A program made the position numbers and the translations under genes. A model generated the notes under the pieces. That model ran no database searches. It was not told the DNA's origin and saw only the letters and a list, made by a program, of their open reading frames with translations. Shown in pieces: positions 22,151 through 30,950 of a stretch of DNA of 30,950 nucleotides (position 1 is its first letter; every line of letters begins with the position of its first letter). This DNA comes from Byssochlamys sp. IMV 00236 (Eukaryota > Ascomycota > Eurotiomycetes > Eurotiales > Thermoascaceae), in NCBI GenBank assembly GCA_001931875.2, contig MSJH02000532.1, positions 1 through 30,950 on the forward strand, read 5' to 3'.

Positions 22151-22721
22151 TTATCCATAATTCAAACGGAAGATGTCGTTGAGCACATAGTAGGAGTTGT
22201 TCTCAGAAATCAACTGGAAAGTTTGGAAGAACATTAAGGGGTTTTGGCTATCATCAACCTAGATAATACGTATATATCAGCATTCTTTTTTTCTCTTTCT
22301 CTATCTATTTATATACTTACGACCAACAAGCCACTGACGGTAACAATCAAGGAGTTATTGGGGCCAGAGGGTTGAACGTCGATAGTGGTGATCTTGTGTT
22401 GAACACGTTGGAAAGGAAGAGACTATATCAAGATAAAAAAAATCCGTTAAAAAAAGGGAATAAAGAAAAAAAATAGTATCATATCAACTTACAACCAACT
22501 TTTCGGTAATAGCAGGAGCACCTTGAACTGGGGCACCTTCAAAGGTAAGCATAGAATTGTCTCTCTTATATAAAAAGATGTGTATCAATATGATATATAC
22601 GCGTATATGTATTATATTCTTTTAAACTTACATAAAGACCTTGCAAGTTGCTTCTGTTACTATCAAAAGTTTCGTAATAGAAATTAACAAACTGCGAAGC
22701 AAGTGCGTTAATGTCTGCCAT
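22151..22721 (-). CDS. NTF2: Nuclear transport factor 2
   Basis: Homodimeric carrier that imports RanGDP through the nuclear pore and so maintains the Ran gradient. Exons 22721-22632, 22564-22493, 22422-22321 and 22258-22151 give 123 aa, close to yeast Ntf2 (125). The sequence has the single-domain cone fold pattern: MADINALASQFVNFYYETFD, LYRDNSMLTFEGAPVQGAPA, the hydrophobic strand NSLIVTVSGLLV, then PLMFFQTFQLISENNSYYVL and the ending NDIFRLNYG. Exon joins are all between codons. The 22-kDa p15/Mex67-type extra regions are absent, so this is the Ran carrier and not an mRNA-export factor. Confidence 0.97.
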
Positions 22722-23506
22722 CTTTAATTAATCAAAGAAAGGAGTAAAGAGAAAAAAAAAAGTTTTCAGTACGTAGACTGAACCTGAAAAAGAAAAAAAA
22801 TTGCTTGGGATGTAGCCTATGACGCAAACGGATGCATTTGATTGGTTACAAGGAGTCTTTATATTTATATATTTATATACACACACACACACTTCAATAC
22901 AAAGAAAGAAAGAAAGAGAAGATTCTTTAGTCATGTGACCAATTTGCTTTTTGAAACTATTAAACAACTTTTTAACAAGGGAGCCATTGTAGATTTGATG
23001 GTCTGAATGATATAAAAAAGACTTGCCCTTTTATTCATGGATCAACTCTTTTTAATGAAACTGGCCAAGTTTACCATAAAAGGCACCGGCGAAATTATTT
23101 ACTCCAATTATCCAATTAATTTACTTTGTTGACCTTTTTTATTTCCTTTTGAGTAAAATGTCCTTGTGACAATCGGAAAAAGTGTTGCCCTGCTAAAGCA
23201 TGTCCATGTAGGCATGAGATCAACAAGAGCAGTAAAGATATGTAGGCGGAGTAAATAGTGACGAATGATGAACAGAAGCAATTAAAAAAAAAGGGAGGTC
23301 AGTAAATAAATGATTATACACTTTTTAATCTCCATCAACTGGTTCCTGGAGTGGAGTTGAACTGGCAATGAAAAATAGTAATAAAAAACCGTTTTATTCA
23401 TAAATAAATATTCTAAAAGAAAAAAAAAAAAAAAGATAAAGAGAATGTCTATTTTATGTACAGAATGAAAAAAAAAACAAAAAAGGAGGATGCTATATTT
23501 ATGAAA
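22722..23506. other. Intergenic: NTF2 upstream and Whi5-like 3' flank
   Basis: AT-rich, with a short CA run (22878-22891), AAAG repeats (22900-22918), and a moderately GC-rich stretch at 23080-23260 without an open frame. An imperfect inverted repeat (CAACTGGTTCC ... GGAGTTGAACTGG) sits at 23338-23367; I considered a tRNA there and rejected it. No gene seen. Confidence 0.4.
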
Positions 23507-23970
23507 TTATGACATTGTAGGGCTATGGTGCATCATGACTAATAAGTGCGCAGCATCCTCGTCATCAGAAGAAAGTGTTGCCGATAGTTTTCTTTTTTCA
23601 TATGGCCGCAGTCTTGTATCTGATATGGGCACATGGCTGGGTGATCGAGGCGCGTGGTGTTTGATGGTACGATCATGACTGTAAAATGGTGGTGAAGTAG
23701 GATAGAATCGATGGTGTGATAACAGACGCTTTCGTTTTTTATCATGAATATTTAATTTTGTTAAAGGATTCGAAGGTTTTGTTGGTACGCGTTCGAATAG
23801 ACTAGATTCTAATGTATGTAAATCCACATTTTCATAACCATGCTCACGTTTGAAATTTGCTAGTGTCAAACGTGCTTTTAACCTATGAGCTAACTAAAGC
23901 GTCTTTAGTTGTCAAGCATATAATAATAATAATGACTTACACTCGACATATCGTATTGCTGAACAGACAT
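23507..23970 (-). CDS. Small basic protein with a possible Whi5/Nrm1-type (GTB) motif
   Basis: Exons 23970-23941 and 23893-23507 give 138 aa. After ten residues (MSVQQYDMSS) the second exon starts LAHRLKARLTLANFKREHGY. This resembles the short GTB helix (L-x-x-RL-x-x-A-x-x-K) by which Whi5/Nrm1-like repressors bind G1/S transcription factors SBF and MBF. The rest is basic and Ser/Pro/His-rich (HDKKRKRLLSHHRFYPTSPP), with several SP/TP sites as expected for a Cdk target and a late SSDDEDAA acidic patch. The assignment is an inference from one short motif; a profile search for PF08528 would decide. The gene is real-looking because the 47-nt intron restores a long frame. Confidence 0.6.
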
Positions 23971-24567
23971 TTTAAAAAAAGTTATATATAAAAAAAAAGA
24001 AAAAGAAAAAGAAAAAGAGTGGTGTTTAAATAAATATAAAAAAAAAAGAAACAAATAAGGATTGACGTTCACTCTATTTTTGGGCTTGTCGGCATTAACC
24101 ACGCCACTCTCCCATGTCCGTGTTTTCCATAGGAACCAATCAAAGTCATCAACTTCATCCCTATTCTAGTCAACTCCCCTTCTCCCTCTTTCTCTAATAT
24201 GCATTATTACACACTTTCTCTTTATTGATTGGTCAAACAAAAAGACACGGCTGGAACAGAAAATTTATTTCTTATTAAAATAAGTCAAGTGAATAAAAGT
24301 AAACAAGCTGATGAGATCACAAAAATATATATATATAAATAGCCTCTATATATTGTCGACCTACACCTTGGAGAAACAGTGAAGGTTCATTCAACACCAG
24401 GAAATGACCAAGATGTATATTGTTTATTAATGTTCTATACATCATAGTCTGATTGCACTTCTTGATCTTTCGTATAAAAAAGTGTTGTAAATAGTGTAAC
24501 ATACGCGTAATGGTCCGTGCTGTTAATAAATAAAAGAAAGGGGGAATTTATAAAAGGAGAAAGTCAA

Positions 24568-24599
<32 letters not shown>

Positions 24600-24654
24600 C
24601 ACTTATAAATTCCCGGTTAGATATTCACTTTTTTCTTTTTTTAATATATTCAAG
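23971..24654. other. Divergent intergenic region between Whi5-like gene and kinase
   Basis: Contains A/G-rich repeats (AAAAAG units at 23991-24018), a GC-richer patch at 24076-24130, and a GA microsatellite at 24569-24599 in the probable kinase leader. A 61-codon minus-strand ORF (24317-24502) has no recognised features. Confidence 0.4.
24569..24599. repeat. GA microsatellite
   Basis: About fifteen GA units with one GG interruption, 55 bases before the kinase ATG. Confidence 0.9.
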
Positions 24655-25710
24655 ATGAAAGATCAATCGAATGAATTAAAACAGAATTTGACATTAGATA
24701 TTATCAACGATGACTCTTATTGTATATTTAAATCCTTAAATTACCCTCACATCAAACCGCTCTTTCATGAGGAATCAATCAAAAATACAGCAACAACAAT
24801 TAGTAGTAGTAATAGTAGTAGTAGTAGTAGCACTTCACCGCCCACACATTTGACTACGGCCGCTGCCTTTTTATCCAGTCTCATAGTGCCATCGAGTAGC
24901 GAGAAGAACAGTAGGATTCATGATTACACTCTTGGTCCCGTCATAGGTTACGGAGGATTTTCTGTAGTACACACGGCCTGTCATTACCTCATGCCACATC
25001 AGATCAAAGCAATTAAAGTGGTCACAAAGGCTTGTATGTCAGAAACAGACATTGTCAGATTCAACCGCGAGCTCACCATTTGGAAATCTCTCTGTCATCC
25101 GCGTGTGGTCAATCTGTTGAAAGTCATCAAGAAGAAACAAAACTATTATCTCATATGCGATTACTGTCCAGGTGGTACACTGCTTCAATTCCTAAACAAG
25201 CATAAGCTTCTCGAACAAGACGCCAAAAGGATATTTAAAGAGCTCTGTCAAGCCGTTCACTACTTGCATATTGATCGAAAAGTATGTCATAAGGACCTGA
25301 AGCTGGAAAATGTACTGATCGACGAAAACGGACACATCAAACTATGCGACTTTGGTCTCGCTCTTTATCTCTCTCATAAATCTTATCCAAAAAGATTCAA
25401 ACAGCAAGAAACCGCAGGCGGTTCTCTGGCTTATATCGCACCAGAGCAGCTCACCGCCTCTGTTTCACTTGCCTGTCCAAAGACAGATATCTGGTCACTC
25501 GGAGTCATCCTGTACGCTCTAGTCGTCGGTCAATTGCCCTTCATGGACACTTTTGATCTCAGACTGGTTCAAAAGATCCAGCAAAGTGCATTTGAAATGC
25601 CAGACGATCTATCTGAGCCATTACAGTACTTGCTCCGAGCCTGCTTGAATAAGAGTCCAGACGAGAGGCCAAGCATAGATCAGATTCTCAAATCGTCTTG
25701 GCTAATGTAA
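24655..25710 (+). CDS. Ser/Thr protein kinase (CAMK/Snf1-like group), HKD-type catalytic loop
   Basis: Single-exon protein kinase of 351 aa. Residues 1-80 are mainly disordered with a serine run. The kinase domain spans about residues 88-351: glycine loop GYGGFSVVH, ATP-binding Lys121 (AIKVV), catalytic loop CHKDLKLENVLI with Asp214, DFG (Asp232), activation segment GGSLAYIAPEQL, DIWSLGVILYALVVGQLPF, and the closing Arg of helix I (SPDERPSIDQILKSSWLM). The glycine loop lacks its third glycine, as in some active kinases. HRD is changed to HKD, a conservative change of the Arg that normally contacts the phosphorylated activation loop. The DLKLENVLID wording and the WSLGVILYALV motif favour the CAMK/AMPK-like group (Kin1, Snf1, Hsl1 relatives). 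No regulatory domain follows. Start 24655 has a good context; an upstream ATG would add a low-complexity Arg/Glu leader from the GA repeat. Confidence 0.92.
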   Translation: MKDQSNELKQNLTLDIINDDSYCIFKSLNYPHIKPLFHEESIKNTATTISSSNSSSSSSTSPPTHLTTAAAFLSSLIVPSSSEKNSRIHDYTLGPVIGYGGFSVVHTACHYLMPHQIKAIKVVTKACMSETDIVRFNRELTIWKSLCHPRVVNLLKVIKKKQNYYLICDYCPGGTLLQFLNKHKLLEQDAKRIFKELCQAVHYLHIDRKVCHKDLKLENVLIDENGHIKLCDFGLALYLSHKSYPKRFKQQETAGGSLAYIAPEQLTASVSLACPKTDIWSLGVILYALVVGQLPFMDTFDLRLVQKIQQSAFEMPDDLSEPLQYLLRACLNKSPDERPSIDQILKSSWLM

Positions 25711-25917
25711 TACACAATAAAGAATCTCATTGGCCCTTGTCAATTTTCCGAAACGTTTTTGCTGATTTTGATTGGGCCAGTCTTTCTCATCACGCTCACT
25801 CACTCGCCCTCTCGCCCTCTCAACCATCGCGCAACCCGGGGTGTGCGGGCTACGACTTTGCATATTCTCATTCTCCCTCTCTCCTCTCTCTCTCTCCTTT
25901 CCACAACATAGTTAGAC

Positions 25918-26505
25918 ATGGGATCCGATCGGTAAGTTCACAAACACATCCATCCTTCCCATCCATCCATCTATCAGTCTCATCAAAGGATATACAACTA
26001 AAAAATATCAACCTTTTGAATCAACATACGACCAAGAAAGAAAAAAAAATAACAATCTGAAATGTGTGTGAGCTATAGATCATGGAATCGGACGGATGGA
26101 TCATGTCCTTTTTTTTTTTTTCTTTTGGAAAAACTAAACTTATAATAGTCTTTACTGCAAGGGCCGTGTTTTGGGTTACGAACGTGCCAAGCGCAACCAA
26201 AACCCCAACGTTTCTTTGATTCAAGTTGAAGGTGTTCAAACAACCAAGGATGCTCAATTCTACCTCGGTAAGCGTATTGCCTACGTCTACCGTGCTCAAC
26301 GTGAAGTCAATGGCTCCAAGATCCGTGTCATCTGGGGTCGTATTGCTCGTACTCACGGTACCAATGGTGTCGTCAAGGCTCGTTTCCGCAAGAACTTGCC
26401 TCCCAAGGTCTTTGGTGCCTCCGTTCGTGTCGTAAGTGTGTATTGTAATTATGGTTTTCTTTTATTCATATTCTTTTATAGATGCTTTATCCTTCCAACA
26501 TCTAA
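25918..26505 (+). CDS. RPL33: 60S ribosomal protein eL33 (RPL33/RPL35A)
   Basis: Large-subunit ribosomal protein near the tRNA exit region. Exons 25918-25931 (only 14 coding bases), 26149-26431 and 26482-26505 give 106 aa; the yeast protein has 107. The protein starts [20 protein letters not shown] and includes [40 protein letters not shown] and FGASVRVMLYPSNI, all strongly family-like. The TAATAG acceptor at 26148 is required to restore RLY before CKGR. Intron 1 is 217 nt, the longest in this window, and contains CATC repeats (25950-25975) and an A-rich run, but no obvious snoRNA boxes. The upstream flank has CT-rich DNA (25870-25900) and a GC-rich patch (25830-25855) that may be promoter. 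Confidence 0.96.
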
Positions 26506-27091
26506 TTGTGGAGTTTATTTGTTATGAGGGACGATCCATATATTGTATATGTATTCCTGAAATAAATCATCTTTTTTAAAAGAATCTATGTTTTTTTTTG
26601 TTTTTTTGTTTTTGCTTATATAAAGGGCACACTGTGAAAAGGAGAAAGTGACACTGGAAAGTAAAAAAAGAGAGTAAAAAAGGGATATGAACAAGTGTGA
26701 GAAAAAAATAGGCCAGTAGGATTTAATCGGTCTCCAGGACTTAATCAATCCGATGTCATTGTTCTGTCCCTGCTGCATGATGAAGTAAATTTAGCATTTT
26801 TATATTTTAAAAAATAGCCAATTATGCATATCAAGGATAAAATAAGGGAAATGCTCCTATCATAGGAACTTTTGTCATAAAAGGAGAGAGAGAGAGAGGA
26901 AGCATAACGTTATTCTGCATCTAAGCAACAAAAAAAAAGTAGGCAAGGAGCATTCGGTATTCAGCATTTAAGAAAAAAATTGGCAGTCGTGGGAAACTTG
27001 TTGGTTTTATCTCTGTCCATGTTTTACATATAAATATGTTTGCCTAAATTCTGTTCTTTCTTACTTTTTTACAACACACTTGCATTATATC
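26506..27091. other. Intergenic: eL33 3' flank and HPPD promoter
   Basis: AT-rich, with a possible AATAAA signal at 26561 for eL33, a GA run at 26883-26898, and a T/C-rich patch near the HPPD start. A minus-strand ORF (26515-26778) overlaps the eL33 stop region and lacks protein character. No gene seen. Confidence 0.4.
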
Positions 27092-28412
<1,321 letters not shown>

Positions 28413-28626
28413 TTTTTTTTTCACATTGTATCATTCTTTTTTTTTTTTGTCAATATTTTCCATGTATACATCATACTTATAATAAAAGAAACCCCTATTT
28501 TTACATATAGAAATACATATATTATGTAGTATAATGAACTTTATTTTGTAATGCTCTGGTATCAACATATTCAAGATCCACAATTCTATGAAAGAGTGTG
28601 AGTATGTGTAATACCCGTTTATATCA

Positions 28627-29379
28627 TCAATAATACCCTGTTAGTAACACCTTGAACTTGTTTAAATGCTCTGCCATCTGATTGACTTGTTCTTGTGGTA
28701 CAGGCAATGTCGTTATTTCTACAATCCACATATCCTCTTGACCAAAGGGTACTGCTGATGTCACATCTAATTTGGTTTTCAACTAGAGTCCAAGTGAGTA
28801 CATATTACATGACTTTAATTCTTGCTTACTTTGTATAGTCTTGTCAAGGTTATCTTTAATACATTATCATACGCAATCAAGTATCCTTTTCTGACGATTT
28901 CAAACGAATAACTTTATAATTGTTATTATCATACAAACACATGCGTTTTTTCACTATATTTACCTGTAACCAAGAGCCTTCATAAACCTAAACATATCAC
29001 CAGAGAGTTGAACGCGTGCGATGGGTCTTACTGTGACTGTTCGAGCACGCTGTGGTTCCGGATTACCTTGCATGCAGAGATGCCATTGTCTAAAACGAAA
29101 ACTCACATCTTTTTCTGTTGAAATTCTCGATTGAACTCGCAATACAACGTCGTCATTACGCGCTGGTCCTACTGGTGTCTGCACTAGAAGGGGAGACAAG
29201 GTTAATTTAGAGTTTGATTTATTGACTTATTAATTACCAGAAGGTGTAAATATGATTTCATGTTCAAACAAATCAACTATTGAGCTATTTCCACATATTC
29301 CTTCTAGTCGTTCAATGAGTTTATCCTTTTGTTGATGTCCAATGATAAGTCCTTGTAAACTGCATTCATAATTAGACAT
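28627..29379 (-). CDS. MED18: Mediator complex subunit 18
   Basis: Head-module subunit of the Mediator complex, which links gene-specific activators to RNA polymerase II. Exons 29379-29238, 29183-28964, 28911-28830 and 28782-28627 give 199 aa, similar to human MED18 (208). The N-terminus YECSLQGLIIGHQQKDKLIE and LEGICGNSS followed by FEHEIIFTPS matches the family opening (LLQGS... RLRGLC ... HEMVF). Later segments fit the beta-barrel: FRFRQWHLCMQGNPEPQRAR, MFRFMKALGYSYSFEIVRKG and EDMWIVEITTLPVPQEQVNQ. Each junction joins in frame with TAG or AAG acceptors. The open frame running past the exon 2 donor ends soon after it. Confidence 0.9.
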
Positions 29380-29837
29380 GTGGGAAATAAAGAAAGGAAG
29401 AAAGAGAGAAAAGTCACGTCAATAGTGCAAACATAAACTTATCCTTTTCTTGTAAAATATAACCCATGCCCCCCTTCGTTTTTTAAAAAGAGACATGTAT
29501 AGTCTATGAGAAAACACGCATAATGTCCATTGTAGTAGGATTCATTCATACCAATAAAAGGGGCTTTATATATAAAATATATATAAATGATGCGCTTTGA
29601 AGCATATTACTATTATTGTTTCAATAATATTAAAAACAATGAAGCAAAATACATTCGAAAAGTGCATCTTTTTTTTTTCTTTCTTTCTCTAGACTTGTCT
29701 TGTATTGACACTGACGATACCATTGAAGGGAAGGATCCTTTCAACTGTGACGGTTATTCAAAGTTCTAAGCAAGTTTTTTTTATGAGGGGTTGATATATC
29801 CTTTATTTTTTCCGAGAAAAGTCAATACTTGAGCACT
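29380..29837. other. Divergent intergenic region between MED18 and AIM19
   Basis: AT-rich, with AAAG repeats near the MED18 start and a TATA-like tract at 29566-29586. A plus-strand ORF (29587-29769, 60 codons) has a pyrimidine tract and TAG in its middle, so it may be two exons around a short intron; its second half (DLSCIDTDDTIEGKDPFNCD) is acidic and looks somewhat coding. No family recognised. Confidence 0.35.
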
Positions 29838-30352
29838 ATGACAGATAATCTTTTTGAACGTATTGATAAACAATCAGAGTCTCCCTATCCTGTGTGGGCA
29901 CTATCTGCTTTTAGTAATATAAATGATCCAAACGATAATATAATACTGATAGCTTGTTAGATTTGGCTACCGTACCTGCATCCTTTCGTAACGCACCTGG
30001 TTTACCACATCCCATCGTTTCAATTGCCTTTTCAGCCATTTTTGCTGGTGCAGGGTAAGGTGAAAGAGAAGACAGTTTTGATCATGAGTTTGATATATGT
30101 ATTAGATATGTAGTGAATACGGGCGACAGTGACAATGGTTCTGGTATTGCAACAGGTAACATAAAACTATACATGTATAGGTCGACCCAATTCATTTTTC
30201 TGGTTTTAGCTTGGGGTTTATCATGGGCATTTTTGCATGCTAAAAAGGCCATATTGTCTCGTAAGCCATTGCCACTTGCCTTACTTGGAGCAGTGACAGT
30301 GAATACATATGTTTATGGTAAAAAGACGCTCAAAGTCAATGGCTATCTATAA
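29838..30352 (+). CDS. AIM19: AIM19 family mitochondrial protein
   Basis: Small membrane protein of the Altered Inheritance of Mitochondria 19 family; the precise function is not known, but yeast mutants lose mitochondrial genomes at altered rates. Exons 29838-29913, 29961-30054, 30106-30155 and 30210-30352 give 120 aa. Family pattern: SPYPVWALSAFNLATVPASF, then hydrophobic PIVSIAFSAIFAGAGYVV, the conserved DSDNGSGIATAWGLSWAFLH, HAKKAILSRKPLPLALLGAV and YVYGKKTLKVNGY, paralleling the yeast order of ENGAGFIATW, GGKKS and LYGQRF. Three to four hydrophobic helices are predicted. The first intron is 47 nt with a TACTGAT branch-like site. The last exon's frame opens upstream of its acceptor, but the family alignment supports splicing at 30209. 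Confidence 0.85.
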
Positions 30353-30950
30353 TCTATTTAAAATAAAATATTATTTATGTTGAGGAATGCTTAGTAAAGC
30401 TGCTCATTCATCACATTCAGGGACAGAAAAAAGAAAATGAGACACATGACAGGATCATGTAGGATTACTGTGTGACCCTTTTACAATAAAATCGGATTTC
30501 ATTATTAAAAGGTATAAACAGATGCGCAGTTTACCCCATTTAATTGTAAGATTGCCGCAGATGCTTCATAAGAAGACAGGATTTGCTATCCACATTAAAG
30601 ACTAAATGCCTCTTTTTTTATTTCTGGTTTTCAATTTGTGATCCAATGTAATCATAAAGCATTGTTCCTCTCCTCTCTGTCAGTTGTAATATCAAAGAAA
30701 GGTTGGCTTGGCATAATTTATGCCGAGTCTATTATTTTTGTCCAATGCTTTTTTTTTATATAAAGAAAACTAGCCAAGTGATGATACATAAAGAGGAATG
30801 ATATCACCCTTTTTGATCGCCTGAATGACATAGAAAGAGAGAGAGAGAGAGAGAGAGAGAGCACAAGAACCTAAAATAATTAATGTAATCCATGTCATGT
30901 ATTTAAACCGTTTCATGTGGTTTTTTTATAATTTTTCTCTTTTTTTTTTT
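30353..30950. other. Intergenic tail of the window
   Basis: AT-rich DNA downstream of AIM19. AATAAAA-like motifs lie at 30363 and 30485, a GA microsatellite at 30837-30861, and the window ends in a T-run. No open frame or RNA gene could be supported. Confidence 0.5.
30837..30861. repeat. GA microsatellite
   Basis: Twelve GA units in the AIM19-distal flank. Confidence 0.9.

Noticed and set aside
23338..23367. Possible tRNA T-arm (GTTCAACTCC on the minus strand)
   Set aside because: No A-box or acceptor stem in the neighbouring AT-rich DNA.
24317..24502. 61-codon minus-strand ORF before the kinase gene
   Set aside because: Basic and Ile/Tyr-rich, no start context, domain or splice partner found.
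26515..26778. 87-codon minus-strand ORF after eL33
   Set aside because: Translates T/A-rich flanking DNA; no family features.

Overview
The window looks like nuclear DNA of an early-diverging filamentous fungus, most likely a member of the Mucoromycota (Mucorales-like). Reasons: compact AT-rich intergenic DNA, many short introns (mostly 45-70 nt, usually GTAAG/GTAAT...TAG), fungal-type proteins (a two-finger GATA factor of the iron/siderophore repressor class, AIM19, Bst1), long homopolymer and GA/TA microsatellites, and no viral, plasmid or transposon genes. All exon models were built by hand from the sequence and checked for reading-frame continuity; none is supported by RNA data.

Layout. 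41-861 (-) 5' part of a RhoGEF, cut by the window edge. 1178-2705 (-) MYST histone acetyltransferase. 2912-3378 (-) an unidentified, possibly broken coding remnant. 3725-4393 (-) ribosomal protein uS11. 5058-5418 (-) NDUFA4-like respiratory-chain subunit. 5637-5895 (+) a spliced 66-codon ORF. 6013-9423 (+) GPI inositol-deacylase Bst1. 9601-10128 (-) ribosomal eL28. 10473-11788 (-) succinyl-CoA ligase alpha. 12203-13093 (+) coiled-coil protein. 13121-14862 (-) protein with a helical N-terminal part and a Ser/Asn/Thr-rich tail. 15498-17297 (+) importin alpha. 17455-19090 (+) CEP120-like C2-domain protein. 19093-20106 (-) GATA factor. 20543-22079 (+) ERp38-type protein disulfide isomerase. 22151-22721 (-) NTF2. 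23507-23970 (-) small Whi5/Nrm1-like protein. 24655-25710 (+) Ser/Thr kinase. 25918-26505 (+) ribosomal eL33. 27092-28412 (+) 4-hydroxyphenylpyruvate dioxygenase. 28627-29379 (-) Mediator subunit 18. 29838-30352 (+) AIM19.

Functionally this is an ordinary euchromatic gene neighbourhood and not a pathway cluster. Themes are translation (uS11, eL28, eL33), nuclear transport (importin alpha, NTF2), transcription and chromatin (MYST, GATA, MED18), mitochondria (succinyl-CoA ligase, NDUFA4-like, AIM19) and ER quality control (Bst1, PDI).

I found no clear new biological system. The points most worth checking are the CEP120-like gene in what seems to be a fungus without flagella, probable very short introns (23-37 nt) and a GC-AG intron, a GC-rich double-hairpin element inside the uS11 intron, an unidentified coding remnant at 2912-3378, and a spliced small ORF 117 nt ahead of BST1.
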